Source: Fragilaria crotonensis (taxonomy: Eukaryota > Bacillariophyta > Fragilariophyceae > Fragilariales > Fragilariaceae). From it: a stretch of 64,000 bases of DNA. The notes beneath the pieces were generated by a model. It did not search any database, had not been told where the DNA came from, and saw only the letters and a list, made by a program, of their open reading frames with translations. The stretch spans positions 62,001-126,000 of the forward strand of contig JAKSYS010000087.1 in NCBI GenBank assembly GCA_022925895.1. Reading direction: 5' to 3'. Positions within the stretch are counted from its first letter, which is position 1, and the number at the start of each line of letters is the position of its first letter. A program made the translations under genes and the position numbers. Shown one piece after another: positions 51,922-63,557 of the stretch.

Positions 51922-52646
51922 ATGGAGCACTGCGGCGAAACGGAGTCGAGATTCAATCGAAAGAGCACAATCGCTTACTCTCCTACGCTGCTGCCACAGA
52001 CCTATTGCCAAGTTATTGTAGAAGAGCGCCCGTTGTCATCCTGGAATCAAAGATTGGCTCGGCTTTCAAATCTGGCATCAATAATTTGTGTAATCGATTG
52101 CACGGTCCTTCCTCTGCTGGCCGTCTTGTTATCTGTACTGGGCTTCGCGGAACAGCCACATCAGTGGCAATGGCTTCACGAGTTGGGACACGGGGTAGCA
52201 ATTTTCTTCGTTTTGCCAGGTACGAACTATACGGCTTGTTTGAACTTGTCTTCCAGTGAGTGACGTCCTTACGAATTCTTATCCAACTACTCCCTTTGAA
52301 TACAGTCGGAGCTTTCACTGCTGCGCTAAACTTTTTGCAGCACAAACGAGCCTCGTTGGTGCTAATGGCGTTAGTGGGGTTGCTACTAATTTACCTCGCG
52401 AACTACTCTCATGAACCTCATGCGGAGGAGGGGGATCTTCAACATTGGTTGCTGCATACTGGACAAACGCACCGATTGACTAATGTTTTGGGATGTTCAC
52501 TGTTGCTTGTTTCCAACTACAAAACTCGTCAAATAGGAAAATGTCACGACAACAAGTGCAATACAACAAGATCCTTCGGAGATGATGCTGTTCGCTTGTT
52601 ACATGTTGTTGTGACCGAGTGTACAACCGATCTTTTCGATTACTGA
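51922..52646 (+). CDS. MerC-domain membrane protein
   Basis: A 212-aa protein in two exons (51922-52219 and 52306-52646). The 86-nt intron (GTACGAAC...AATACAG, phase 1) joins FFVLP to VGAFTAALNFLQH. Four hydrophobic segments are seen: LASIICVIDCTVLPLLAVLLSVLGF, LGHGVAIFFVLPVGAFTAAL, ASLVLMALVGLLLIYLANY and RLTNVLGCSLLLVSNYKTRQ. This matches the MerC family, inner-membrane mercury-uptake proteins of bacteria, with the Cys-bearing first helix (VIDCTV, one Cys instead of the usual pair) and the conserved HxxTNxxGCxxL end. Eukaryotic microalgae carry MerC-domain proteins, probably for metal or thiol-metal transport; that role is inference. The N-terminal 45 residues show no signal peptide. The C-terminal tail after QIGKC is variable. 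Confidence 0.8.
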
Positions 52647-52723
52647 CTTGATGTTAACAAGTCAACTGACAAAATCTAATGAAACCATTAGCCCTTGTTT
52701 TAATACTACTACCGGTAGATGAA

Positions 52724-53758
52724 TTATTTCTTCTTGGCTCCAAAGAAGCTCGAGAGCGACTTCATCCCTTTGGTAGAAACCTTTTGAAGGCGTTTCAACC
52801 CCACTGATTGAGCTTCTGGTTTTGTCTTCTTCTTTTCCACCGATACGATATTCATATCAGCAGCGTCGTCCCAGGTACGCTTGGGCGTCTGTTTCTCCTC
52901 TCCAGAAGCACTACTCACCATGAGAACCGACTCGGGTTGGCCGACATGATTCATATACTTGGTGCGCCATTCAGGTGTAATGTAGTCACAAACAACCTGC
53001 ATTGAATGTTGATGAACGATGGATTGTTCGGCCGAGGACAATTGTTGCGATCCTGCTGTTGGCTCGGAAAGTGTCGTCGTGGTGGTGCTGGCGACTGGAC
53101 TTTTGAGATCGTCATCGAGCAGATGAAAGCCTTGACACGTGGCAGAAACAAAGGTTGTCAATTCTTCCTTTTTGCGGAGCAACGCTTGATCCAGCAGAAC
53201 TTGATAAGCCTTCTCTTGTTTACGGGTCAGCCATTGCAGAACCTTCTCGTCGGACAATTTGTAAAGTAGCATATCATCTCCCAACTGATTGTTCACTTGA
53301 CACAGATGTCGATAGTGCTTGTCGTTGGTAATGACTCTTTTGACAATCTCGGGGATCTCAAGCTGATCCAATGGTTGCCACTTGTTGTTGTTGTTGTTGT
53401 TGTTGCTATTGTTGCTGGTGTTGCATGATGTTTGGTAGTACAACACAAAAAAGAGCGGATCCATTCGCGTCGCAATGTACATGGTCCCATCCCTAAGAAC
53501 ATGCGATCCCAGAAAATAGGAACCATACTTGACTTCTAGAGATTGAACTTCGTAAACATGATACTGATGCTGCGATTCAGTAGACGTTGTTGTTGATTTT
53601 GCCGTTTTTGTTCTTGTTGTGACGAGGATGTAATCGGAAACTTCTCCCGTGGACGGTTGATGGAGGGAAATGGTGCTCAACTCCTCGAGATTCTTGATGT
53701 TTTCGTCGTTGGGATCAAAGAGCGTGACTAAACGAGAGACACTCTTCTCTTGTGGCAT
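52724..53758 (-). CDS. RNASEH2B: Ribonuclease H2 subunit B
   Basis: A non-catalytic subunit of the nuclear RNase H2 complex, which removes ribonucleotides from DNA and RNA in R-loops. The ATG at 53758 is chosen (MPQEKSVSRLVTLF) because the human protein starts at a similar place; the longer open frame upstream has no homology. Blocks: VYEVQSLEVKYGSYFLGSHVLRDGTMYIATRMDPLFFVLYY, which matches the FEV...SWFI...G.L.FATPVDPLFLLLHY core, WQPLDQLEI, and the LLYKLSDEKVLQWLTRKQ helix. A poly-Asn tract (about 200-208 of the longer frame) is low complexity. The C-terminus KGMKSLSSFFGAKKK is a PCNA-binding PIP box, as in human (MKSIDTFFG). Length is 344 aa. It is divergently paired with the RibD-like gene. 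Confidence 0.9.
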   Translation of the reverse strand: MPQEKSVSRLVTLFDPNDENIKNLEELSTISLHQPSTGEVSDYILVTTRTKTAKSTTTSTESQHQYHVYEVQSLEVKYGSYFLGSHVLRDGTMYIATRMDPLFFVLYYQTSCNTSNNSNNNNNNNKWQPLDQLEIPEIVKRVITNDKHYRHLCQVNNQLGDDMLLYKLSDEKVLQWLTRKQEKAYQVLLDQALLRKKEELTTFVSATCQGFHLLDDDLKSPVASTTTTTLSEPTAGSQQLSSAEQSIVHQHSMQVVCDYITPEWRTKYMNHVGQPESVLMVSSASGEEKQTPKRTWDDAADMNIVSVEKKKTKPEAQSVGLKRLQKVSTKGMKSLSSFFGAKKK

Positions 53759-54075
53759 GGTGGGAGGATGAAAAAGAGAGTTGTGAGACCAATTACCAAG
53801 CTCAAGACGATTGGCATTCAGTGACGACAAAAAGAGTGGGATGCCGATATAGTGCGTGAGATTATGCAGTTTGCGTATCGCGAAAGAACGACCTGCGCGC
53901 CAAAAAAATTGGTTTCGAACGAGAAACCCGGAAAGTGGATGACGTACGGACAACTGACACCGGCATTTGGAGCTTTGCCTCTCAAACTCATCCATCGTTC
54001 AGGAAAATGATCACATTGACAACTGTCGATGCAAGTTGTCGACTGTCACATAAGTTTCATCATCAAAACTCGACC
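53759..54075. promoter_or_regulatory. Divergent promoter region of RNASEH2B and the RibD-like gene
   Basis: 317 bp between opposed start codons. Both reading frames stay open through most of it, which inflates ORF calls; it is more likely shared promoter and UTRs. No motif assigned. Confidence 0.5.
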
Positions 54076-54918
54076 ATGATGCGTATCTCATTCGCCACAT
54101 TGTTCGTGATGGCGGCTACTGCTGCTGAAGCCTTCAGTCCTCTGCTGTACCATACACAATACCACCATTGTTGTTGGCGTCAATCAAGCCCTTTATACGC
54201 TGAAAAGGCGGCAGGCATTACACTCAAATTAGCTGTCGATAATCAATGGGGAGTGGCCGAACGAGCTGACATTGCCAACACATCGGCACGGTTCACATCA
54301 CCGACTAGCTTGGATATGGTGCATCGATTACGACGGGAATCGGATGGTGTCCTCGTAGGAAGAACTACAGTCCAAACGGACAATCCCTCCTTGACCGTGC
54401 GGCGCGTGGTGGTACCAGACACACCTCCATTTGTTCAGCCGGTTCGTATCGTGCTGGATACGCTACTGACGTTGAACACAAGAGACTATGCCGTATTTAA
54501 CGATGGACTTGAGACGCTTGTGTATCATGCCGATAGTGTGAACGAGGATGAAGTGAACAACTACACAACCGACCAAACGACATGCATAGCAGTCCCGGTA
54601 GTTGAGGGTCGCCTTTCGATATCGGCCATTGTTCAGGACATGCTCTCGCTACGGAATCTCAACCATGTCATGGTGGAGGGAGGTCCTTCAGTGGCACGAT
54701 CATTTTTGCAAAACAATCTGGTAGACCGTGTCATTCTGGTACAAGCAATGGAGGTAACATTTCAAGATCCTTATCCGTCTGGCATTACAGAAGAAATGTT
54801 TTCTAAGCATGGATTGGAGTGTTTGGGCCATGTAGAGAGTGGAGATGGAGACGTTTGGCAATGCTGGTCGCGACCCGGCTTGCCCTGGCCAACGGACGAT
54901 CTTGAGAATTGGCCATAG
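54076..54918 (+). CDS. RibD C-terminal (pyrimidine reductase) protein, plastid targeted
   Basis: A 280-aa riboflavin-pathway reductase domain. The start is one of two adjacent ATGs (54076/54079), giving a signal peptide (RISFATLFVMAATAAEA) followed by FSPLLY, an A/F plastid presequence. The RibD_C fold follows: GITLKLAVDNQWGVA, ADIANTSARFTSPTSLDMVHRLRRESDGVLVGRTTVQTDNPSLTVR, QPVRIVLDTLLTLN, LNHVMVEGGPSVARSFLQNNLVDRVILVQA. There is no N-terminal deaminase domain, as in plants, where the pathway uses separate PYRD and PYRR proteins. It would reduce 5-amino-6-ribosylaminouracil phosphate with NADPH in the plastid. Related single-domain reductases of other pathways cannot be fully excluded. Confidence 0.85.
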   Translation: MMRISFATLFVMAATAAEAFSPLLYHTQYHHCCWRQSSPLYAEKAAGITLKLAVDNQWGVAERADIANTSARFTSPTSLDMVHRLRRESDGVLVGRTTVQTDNPSLTVRRVVVPDTPPFVQPVRIVLDTLLTLNTRDYAVFNDGLETLVYHADSVNEDEVNNYTTDQTTCIAVPVVEGRLSISAIVQDMLSLRNLNHVMVEGGPSVARSFLQNNLVDRVILVQAMEVTFQDPYPSGITEEMFSKHGLECLGHVESGDGDVWQCWSRPGLPWPTDDLENWP

Positions 54919-55733
54919 GTTGGACTACTGGCATTGTGCACATTATGCATACGGTCGTGTCCTCATTACCACGGAATGATGTAATTGGAGCATGTCTACA
55001 ATGAAAGCCGATAAAGCTCCTCGAAATGCCCACGTCTCTCGTCCATCTGAAATGGGACCATCGGATCAGTGATCCCTGACGTGTTCCAATACCGGCACAT
55101 TACAGTAACGAGTTTTCAACCATCAGCCGGTCGAGCTTCGTAATGACTTAAATTGCAACGTGGCGCACCCTCATGATAAAGGCGATGCTGGACACTTTTG
55201 GAAACCACCACCGGCACCTCAACGGTCCGTAAGATACCGAGCTGTAAGTGATACATAGAAGATTTGGAAATTTGTACATATACAGGGCGTATATGAACAT
55301 TGAAAAACTATATTTCGTCCATTTTTTCTTCTCGTGAGGCATTTGAGCAAGTTGTTTCCAAACCTGCATCTCATTTCCAACGTTGAAACAACCATTGTTA
55401 GGATTTTTTGTCCTTGCACAATAAGCTTGCCTCAATTGATTTCATTCCTTGTCTGACTCCCAATCATAACGATCGATCTTATCTTCGATCTTACCGTATC
55501 GGTAAGTTGCGCTATTCGTTTGCCGACGCCCCATTTTGGCGTCTGTCATAAACCCGCAACTCCCAATTGTGTTGTACGTACTGGAGTTGTACGTAGCGCT
55601 CTGGTACTTGCGTTGGTGCATCTTCGCTTTTTGCTGTGGTCTGTCAACTCTCAACAACGCTTCTCGTCCACTAGTAGTACGAGTTTGTACAGGTTTTCCG
55701 CGTACATCGTAAAACGCAGTCACGAGGGTCCAC
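54919..55733. other. Intergenic, no gene seen
   Basis: 3' flank of the RibD-like gene and 5' flank of the Ca2+ ATPase gene. No credible coding; CGATCTTATCTTCGATCTTA is a short direct repeat near 55472-55491. Confidence 0.5.
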
Positions 55734-58700
55734 ATGTGTAGTGTTACAACTCCTTCCACCGATCAACGTCGCTCGGACGAGTCTACCATGCCCGGCACGA
55801 ACAGCAAGGCCACCCCTCTCGCGCCAGAGGAGGTTCCTGGCATCAAGGAACTCTTGCAATCTGTGAATCAGCCTCAGGCATTGGAAGAAAATCTCCGAAA
55901 TCTGCAGTCACTGGGAGGTGCCGATGGCATTGTGAAGCTGCTCCACTCTCACAGGGCGGCGGGAGTCGATTCGTCGTCGGTCCCTCAACGACGAGAACTC
56001 TTTGGCACAAACTCGTTACCCAGTGCGCCTCGCAATTCCTTCTGGCAGCTCTTTGTGGACACGTTTGACGATGCTACGCTTCAAATTTTGATCGCTGCTG
56101 CCATTGTGTCCCTGGTCATCGGAGTCTACGACGACCCTACGACTGGATACGTGGAAGGTTTGGCCATTTTGGCCGCTGTCTTGATTGTGTCAGTCGTTAC
56201 TGCTGTTAATGATTATCAGAAGGAGTCTCAATTTAGAGATTTGAGTAAAAAAGGTGATGAAGATGTAGACGTTGTGGTCATGCGATCAGGCAAAGCGAAG
56301 CAGATCCGAGTCCAAAAGTTGGTCGTTGGTGACGTTGTTTGCGTTGAAGCAGGTGATGAAATTCCATGTGATGGAATTCTGCTCCAGTACGATGGACTCG
56401 AGGTTGATGAGTCAGCCTTGACTGGAGAGCCCATGGACATTGAGAAGACTCATGAGGCTGATCCTTTTGTCCTCAGTGGGTGTACGGTTTCGGCAGGGTC
56501 GGGGAAGTTTCTCGCAACTGCAGTCGGAAGGGACAGTCAGTGGGGCGTCATCAAGTCTCACCTCGAAAAGGAGCAGGAACAAACTCCTCTGCAAGAGAAA
56601 CTTGACGACATGGCTGCTATGATTGGTTACGTTGGAATGGGAGCTGCTGTCGCAACGTTCGTGGCCATGATGTTTATCAAAATTGTTGTCAAGCCAGACT
56701 ACCTCGAAAACGTATCAATCTTGAAGCACGCTCTGGAAGCCTTTATCATTGGTGTCACGATTGTTGTGGTCGCAGTTCCCGAAGGTTTGCCGCTGGCGGT
56801 CACCATTTCTTTGGCTTACTCTACTCAGCAAATGCTCGCTGACCAGAATCTTATCAGACACTTGGCTGCTTGCGAGACGATGGGCAATGCTACAAACATT
56901 TGCTCTGATAAGACTGGAACCTTGACTGAAAATCGCATGACCGTCGTCAAGGGATGGTTCGCGGGAAAGAAGGAATCGGACACTGTGAAGAACAAAAGTG
57001 AGTTGAGTGGTGCCGCCCTTGAAATCATTCTGAACAACATAGCTTGCTGCTCGACTGCACGCGTCATTCCAGCCGATGCAGATGAATTTGTGGGCACCGT
57101 GCAAGACAAGCGACCACACGTTATCGGAAACAAGACGGAGGCGGCGCTGTTGCTTTGGGCTCAGCTGCATTACAGTGACGATTGCGAAGCCCGTAGGACC
57201 AAAGCTAATTTCGGCGTAGCCGAGGGTTCGCGCTTGTTCCCCTTTTCCAGCGCGCGCAAACGTATGAGTGTGCTGGTCACGCTCGCACCAGATGATGCTG
57301 AAGTAACCATGACTAGGCAAGCGTCCAAGCGCCTCGCAACATGGACTCTCTATCACAAAGGTGCTGCCGAGACGCTTCTCAAATTGTGCACGAAGTACCT
57401 GGATAGTGATGGCACTGAGAAAGTCATGACACCAGCGAAAGTGAAGGAATTTGAAGAACTCATTAAGGAATACGCCTCACAGGCGCTGCGTTGCGTCGCC
57501 GTGTGCCATCGGCACAACATTGAAAATGTCTTGAAGGGCGACCCTTCTAAGGCTACTATTGCTGATGTCGAGTCACAACTGGAGAAGGAGATGACGTTGG
57601 CCGCTATCGTCGGCATTGCTGACCCACTGCGCAGTGATGTGATTGATGCAGTCGCCACCTGTCAACGTGCTGGAATATTCGTTCGCATGGTCACTGGCGA
57701 TAACCTCGACACCGCCAAAGCCATTGCCAAGCAGGCTGGTATTCTCACAGAAGGAGGACTCTCCATGGAAGGTGAGAAATTCAGAAAGCTGACTCCTAGT
57801 GAGCTGGATGCCATTCTTCCTCGACTGCAGGTGCTGGCTCGTTCCAGTCCTGAGGATAAGCACATCTTGGTCCAGCGCCTCAATGGCGGGTTGATGCCTG
57901 AAACTGAGGAAGAGTGGCTGGAAGCTCACCCCGGCAAGAATTATGAACGAGACAAGGACCTTCTATTGCCTGGTTACAAGCAAGAATGGGTCCTGGCACA
58001 CAAACACGGTGGCGAAGTTGTTGGTGTCACGGGAGACGGAACAAACGATGGACCTGCTCTCAAAGCTGCTGATGTTGGCCTTTCGATGGGACTCAGTGGC
58101 ACGGATGTAGCCAAGAAAGCTTCAGACATCATTATCATGGACGACAAGTTCTCGTCCATTGTCAAGTAAGTCAACAGATTTGTGCATGAGATACTTCATG
58201 TTTTTCACCCTCTGACATGAGTTTTGCCTTGCCGCAGAGCGGTTCTCTGGGGTCGTTCCGTATTCGACAACATCCGTAAATTTCTCCAGTTCCAGCTGAC
58301 TGTGAACGTTGTCGCGTTGACGATCACTTTCTTGTCCGCTGTTGCTGGATACCAGCCCCCTCTGAACGCTATCATGATGCTATGGGTCAATCTCATTATG
58401 GATACCATGGGAGCTTTGGCTCTTGGAACAGAGCCACCACGGGTTGAGCTCTTGAATAGACGTCCTTACAAAAGGGATGCAAGCCTTATCAGCAGACCTA
58501 TGTGGAGAAATATTGCTGTGCAGGCTACCTATCAATTGGCAGTCCTTGTCTTCCTTCTCAACAAGGGACCTCAATGGTTTGGGTGCGAGGACGGATCTAC
58601 GCACCACTTCACCATCCTTTTCAATGCCTTTGTTTTCTGCCAAGTCTTCAACGAGTTCAACGCCCGAGAGATTGGGGACGTCTTCAATCCACTCCGATCA

Positions 58701-59033
58701 ATGAAAGAGAGCCCCATGTTCTTGTTTGTTATTTTCTTCACCGTGTTTGCGCAGTGGCTGATCGTCGAATTTGGTGGAGACTTTACGCAAACCTACCCTC
58801 TGAGCTTCGAGGAGTGGCGCATTACGGCGGCGCTCGGTGCTGTTTCCATACCTCTTGGATGGCTGATGCGCCAAATCCCTGTGTCGGAAGATCCTGACAG
58901 CTTTGCTGGTCTCAGCATTTCCACGCGCAAGACGAGAGCATCGTTCTTGGGAACCCTCGCATTGGTGCTACTGCCTGTGCTTGCGGCCATCATTTATCAA
59001 CTTTACTATGAAGTTGAAGAGTTGAAGCATTAG
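55734..59033 (+). CDS. P-type Ca2+-transporting ATPase (P2B, PMCA/ACA-like)
   Basis: A 1075-aa calcium pump in two exons (55734-58165, 58238-59033). The 72-nt intron (GTAAGT...CCGCAG) joins FSSIV to KAVLWGRSVFDNIRKFLQ. Family marks: ILIAAAIVSLVIGVY (TM1), DESALTGEPMDIEK (actuator TGE), VAVPEGLPLAVTISLAYSTQQM (TM4 site), CSDKTGTLTENRM (phosphorylated Asp), RKRMSVLV, GDNLDTAKAIA, GVTGDGTNDGPALKAADVG, then FQLTVNVVALTITFLSAVAG and LWVNLIMDTMGALALGTEPP (TM5-6), and IFNEFNAREI-like VFNEFNAREIGD. The P2B order fits, and only a short C-terminal tail follows TM10, so the long PMCA calmodulin domain is absent. The N-terminal 60 residues may be regulatory, as in plant ACAs. The start is ATG 55734; 55788 is an alternative. 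It probably exports Ca2+ at the plasma membrane or vacuole. Confidence 0.95.
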
Positions 59034-59274
59034 AGTGTGAAAGTCCTGGTTAAGGCATTTTAACGATAATTACTTTAAACATGAGAGGCATTAATCTACT
59101 TCAACCAGGTTATTGCAGGAGATACTATGCCTCTGATCGACTGGGGATGAGTGGGATTCACACAGTCCTAGCAGAGGATTGGTGGGAGGGGATATGGTTT
59201 TGAATCAGAGAATTACAACATACTCGGAGTACACTATGCAGTCTTGCGTGTCAATAATGCACCATGTGCCGAAG

Positions 59275-59697
59275 CTATTCCAAAATCTGTCTCCTGGAGC
59301 CTCTCCTTGGTTGGTGTGAATCATTGCGTTCTTGAGGACTGGTTGACAAATCGGACATGGAGTTTGAACTGAACCATCGAGGATAGCCGCAAGCAGGTGG
59401 TGGCTTCCATTTAGGCAAATGAAAGTCGTCATGAATCTTCGACCAATTAAAGAGACTAGGCCTCTTCGGAGGCGGAGGCGGTAGAAAAACAGAGTCCATG
59501 GCACGTTCTAATGAGACCTCAACCGCTTCGGGTATGATGTAGTTCACAGGGTCATCTTGAGGTTGCTTCTTTGATGAGAACCAACCTCGCTTTGACCTCA
59601 CGTCATCTTCATCATCATCCAAGACCAGCTCCCAAAAGTCGTCCAGGGGATCGACTATGCAACTTGCAGCATCACATGTCATTCTTGAGCACGCCAT
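59275..59697 (-). CDS. Small hypothetical acidic protein
   Basis: A 140-aa frame from ATG 59697, convergent with the Ca2+ ATPase gene. Features are DPLDDFWELVLDDDEDD, a basic WFSSKKQPQDD, NYIIPEAVEVSLERAMDSVF and a five-Pro run PPPPPKRPSLFNW. No family is recognised. A second frame on the same strand (59205-59504) encodes CPICQPVL and could be a 3' exon of the same gene. Coding status is uncertain. Confidence 0.4.
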   Translation of the reverse strand: MACSRMTCDAASCIVDPLDDFWELVLDDDEDDVRSKRGWFSSKKQPQDDPVNYIIPEAVEVSLERAMDSVFLPPPPPKRPSLFNWSKIHDDFHLPKWKPPPACGYPRWFSSNSMSDLSTSPQERNDSHQPRRGSRRQILE

Positions 59698-60401
59698 TGT
59701 CAGGAAGGAGGGGTCTGTTCTCAACGACTGATCAATAATGGTAAGAAATGAGAAATTATCAAGAGTTTACGCCGAGTTTTTTACTTGTCCTTAAGTAGAT
59801 TCCGTCGCACCTCACTTTTTTCCCGAGCGTTTTTAACGTCTTTCCGATAGTTATTGTCAGAGTGAGTTTTTGAGGCCCAGAGTGTGATATGCCGGAATGC
59901 GTTGAAGTGGAGTCACTCCGAACCAAAAATGTCGAGTATTCGGAGTACAGTTGGTCAGTATTACGGTTTACATGCCCATACGCTGACCTCGGCTGCGTTG
60001 GGGAATCGGCATGACGCATGGTCGCTAAGTTTCTTGTACTGTACCTGGTACTCTATTCTTGTTCCCCTCGATAAAAGTAGCGCACAACCGAATATGCCTA
60101 ATGCGCTTATGCATAGAATTAATGCGCTTATAAAGCACTTGCACCAATCAAAATTGTCCGGGACGTCATCATTTTTGGGAGGGGTTGCCTCTACAAAAAA
60201 GAGTCATTTGACCTCGTCTGAAAATATCAATGGATTCAAATCAGGTTGGATTCAAATTTCCCACCTGCCGAACGAGCGCTAACCTTCACGGATATGTTCA
60301 TAAAATTTTCAAACGCAAATTTGCACTCCGATAGCTAGCTACACCGGCAGTGCAATTCACCAACTTACAGAAACCCGACTCCTGTTTCAACTTTCAGCAC
60401 C
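59698..60401. other. Intergenic, left flank of the Mutator-like element
   Basis: No gene. It contains GTATTCGGAGTAC near 59936-59948 and CGCTTATGCATAGAATTAATGCGCTTAT at about 60102-60130, where TGCGCTTAT repeats in direct orientation. Confidence 0.45.
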
Positions 60402-63400
60402 ATGGACGAAGCTACCACTGACCATAATCATGCTGATGACCTCTTCTACTCTGATGCAGAGATGGGAAATCTACTCCACATCAAGAGTGAGTTCGAGAGC
60501 GAGTTTCCTGTAGGGACTGTGTTCCCAACCCGAAGGCAACTTATTGATGCCATGCGCGATAAAGCATCACAGCTTGGGTTCTTTGTGATTGACCGTGGCT
60601 ATTCTGTTCTGTGCTTTGAAACAACAGCACGAGACTCGGAGAACGAAAGGAGACAGAAAGCTCGAGAAGAACTCTCGAGAGAATGGCAAAATCTATGTAC
60701 CAAGAAAAGTTGCAAAATCCAAGTGTGGATGTGAATTTAAGGCCTCATTTGTTCAAAAGAGAGGCACGCACAGGATGAATTCAGGATCTCAAAGGTGCAA
60801 TACATGCATGGAAAGGGTGCAAGCCTTCAGGGGAGCAATTCAAGGCAGCATGGAGGAGTGGTGGACATGCATCAAAGTATGGCTCGCACAAAGAATTTAA
60901 AACTGCACACTATTGTTCAGCTGCTGGCTAGCGGTCAAAAGCCAAGTACAAAACAATGAGGGCTATGTCGATATGCTACCAAAGGGGTTTGACGTGTCCA
61001 GCAAGTTCATCAACAATGTGCAAGCAAAGGTCAGGGCAAAGATATCTGATGGAGCATTTACACTCCTTGCACAAGGAACCGTGTCGAATGAAGAAGCTGA
61101 TTTCATTTTAAGTGACAACCTACCCCAGAGTACCTCTCTATTGCTGAGGAAATTGCCAGTGATACCTTGAAGGATGCTCTGTCTGACCGGGAACCAAATG
61201 CTTGGTTGTTCACTACCTATGTCAACTACACAGAAAGGATCCATCATTTCTCTTTGATATCCAGCGCGATGAAAATGACACAATTGTTGGTATTTGTTGG
61301 CAAACAGCCACAATGAGGTTTGATTGGGACTCATGTGCATCTTGCATTTCGTTGGATGGTATGAAACGTCAACTCAACCATTTCTCCTACCCATATATTG
61401 CGGTTACCTCTTTGGATGGCTATGGCAATATGGTTGTATGCGCTGAAGCCATCGTCATCTCTGAGCGGATAGAGGCATACGCATGGCTGCTTAGGTGCTG
61501 CATAACTTCTCCTCCAACCGAAAATTGGATGGCCTTCGAGTTATCTATGGTGATGGGTTAGTAACATGTGACAGTCTGCTAGTATCCCCGGCATTCAAGA
61601 CTCTTGTTCACTCCTTGATGATATACACCATCTTTTGTCGGCAGACTGTGGCACATGGTATAAACAATTCGGTGTCGACAAGTGGAATTATTATGGCGGA
61701 ATGCTGAGAGCTCTGGTGCATGAGTCATACACTTTGGAAGACTACGAAGACAAGGTTAATGATTCTTACAACAATGGAAAGTCGGGATGAGCCCCAAAGC
61801 TTGAACAATTACTTCAACAACATTGTACATGCGGGAAGGCATAGATTTGCACGTTATTCAGTGTGTGCAACACCCTGCAATGAGGAGCTTCTTGATCATC
61901 AGTTGCTGAGTCCAACCATGCTTCCTATGTTGCTCGCATTGGTGGTGGCAGTTGGGATGACCCAGCAACGCAGGTTAAAGATTGTATCCAGAGGATGTCA
62001 GAGCTTTCTAATAAGAGGGCAAGGCTTCGGGATCAATACAGGCGACAAAGTGCTGCAAATAGTCATACTGCATCGGATGAACAAATCAAAGTTATGCTCC
62101 TCAAGCTATCAAAACGCGGTTTCAAAATCTGTGAGGAACAGTACCGGAAGTCTTCTGAGTATTACTGTGCACCTCTTGCGGGTACCAGTAGCGAGCATCA
62201 AGATGCAGCACCAATGATGGAAGTCATATGGCAAGGCAAATCATCAAAACCTTCTCGTATCATTGATGGGCGCAAGTGTTCATGTAATGTCTTCATTGCC
62301 TACCAACTGCAATGCAGGCATCTCTTTGCCTACCACAAGCGATCATTTCAGTTGGATCTGGTCCATCCAAAGTTTCACGCACAGCCACTGACTATTGCAG
62401 CCCCAAATCCAGAGTTTACCAATATTCTTTCGATGTGGGTGATAGACAGGGATACATATTGGAAGTATTGGTGATAAGTTGGAACTCGGAGTCCTGGAAC
62501 ATCATGAGGGTGCAATTTTGAACGGTGAAATTCCTAGTACAGAGTGTTCTATCAGCGATGGCGGTGATGATGGAGATAAAGAAAATGATGTGTACTTTGG
62601 AGAGGAGGGTAAAGAAGGTGACGATGCAGCTCAGGAAAGGACAATGGAAGGAATAACTGGCAATTTGAAGTCAACAAAGAGGAATGTGACCTATCGGGAC
62701 TTCACAGATGTGGCAAATAGTGTTGCAAACCTTGCATTAAGCCTTCCCAGCGAAGACTTGCGTTGCGTGCTTAGGGGTCTTAGTTCGCATGCGAGATGCC
62801 CTGAGTATGTCTGCTTCTTCTGGCAACCAGTCATCTGTACCATTGGTTGGCTTCATGTCAGACGCTGATGCATTTCTGGCGGCATTTGGGCCAAATGCTG
62901 AGTTTAGGAGAGAAGGCATCTTTGCACCACTTGCTGGTGGTGATCCTGGCAACAACTTCGAAATGCAGCGCCACAATTCTGGGAAGGTGCGGCACAAATT
63001 GACCTCCATGAATGAGAGAAATGCACGGGCATCAAAAATAGCAGATGCCCGCAACAGGCCTTCTCAATGCTCATTTTGTGGTTCGACACAGCATACCATT
63101 AAACGATGTTCTGTTATGGACAAGGCGGCTTTGTTGGAAAAAGAATAGTATGGGGTGGAATAAATGGTATCGAACTTTGGGCAATCAAAATTGCCATGAG
63201 GTTACGTTGCCAAGTGCTGGTAATGCCTTGAAACTCACTCGCGAGCTACAAGACAACCTTCCACCTCCCTCTCATACCATTCGCCATCTTTCTATAAGGT
63301 CAGTCCACTTCTCCAATGAGGCCATGGAGTATATTTCACGTCCAAACAGCATCTACAGACACAAGAATTCTGAGCACTCGCAGATTCCATCCCCAGACAA

Positions 63401-63557
63401 CAATATTGTGGGAGTTCAGCTGATTGAGCGAGGCGGAAACTTTCGGAGGAAAGACAATGAAAGCAGTGATGAAAACATCACATTTTATGTACGAGCAAAA
63501 ACAGTCCAAAATGGATGGAAAAGGCATTTAGTGACTCCCAACTATTTGTCTACGTAA
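60402..63557 (+). mobile_element. Decayed Mutator-like element (MULE) with MURA-type transposase
   Basis: A plain DNA transposon remnant whose single transposase gene now lies in several frames. Parts in order: an N-terminal FAR1-like head (GTVFPTRRQLIDAMRDKASQ, 60402-60734) with zinc-binding CGCEFKASF and CNTC; a middle stretch (60913-61170); the MULE core at 61202-61561 (DENDTIVGICWQT, DSCASCISLDGMKRQLNHFSYPY, VTSLDGYGNMVVCAEAI with the family Asp and E...A.WLL); fragments to 62217; a SWIM zinc finger near 62270-62335 (CSCNVFIAYQLQCRHLFAYH); an acidic linker; and a CCHC knuckle near 63068-63110 (CSFCGSTQHTIKRC). A further frame (63045-63557) may be its C-terminal tail. At least five frame changes or stops are seen. 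Terminal repeats were not found. Confidence 0.82.

Noticed and set aside
53759-53995. N-terminal extension of RNase H2B
   Set aside because: Human and other homologues begin near the later ATG; the upstream frame lies in the shared promoter.
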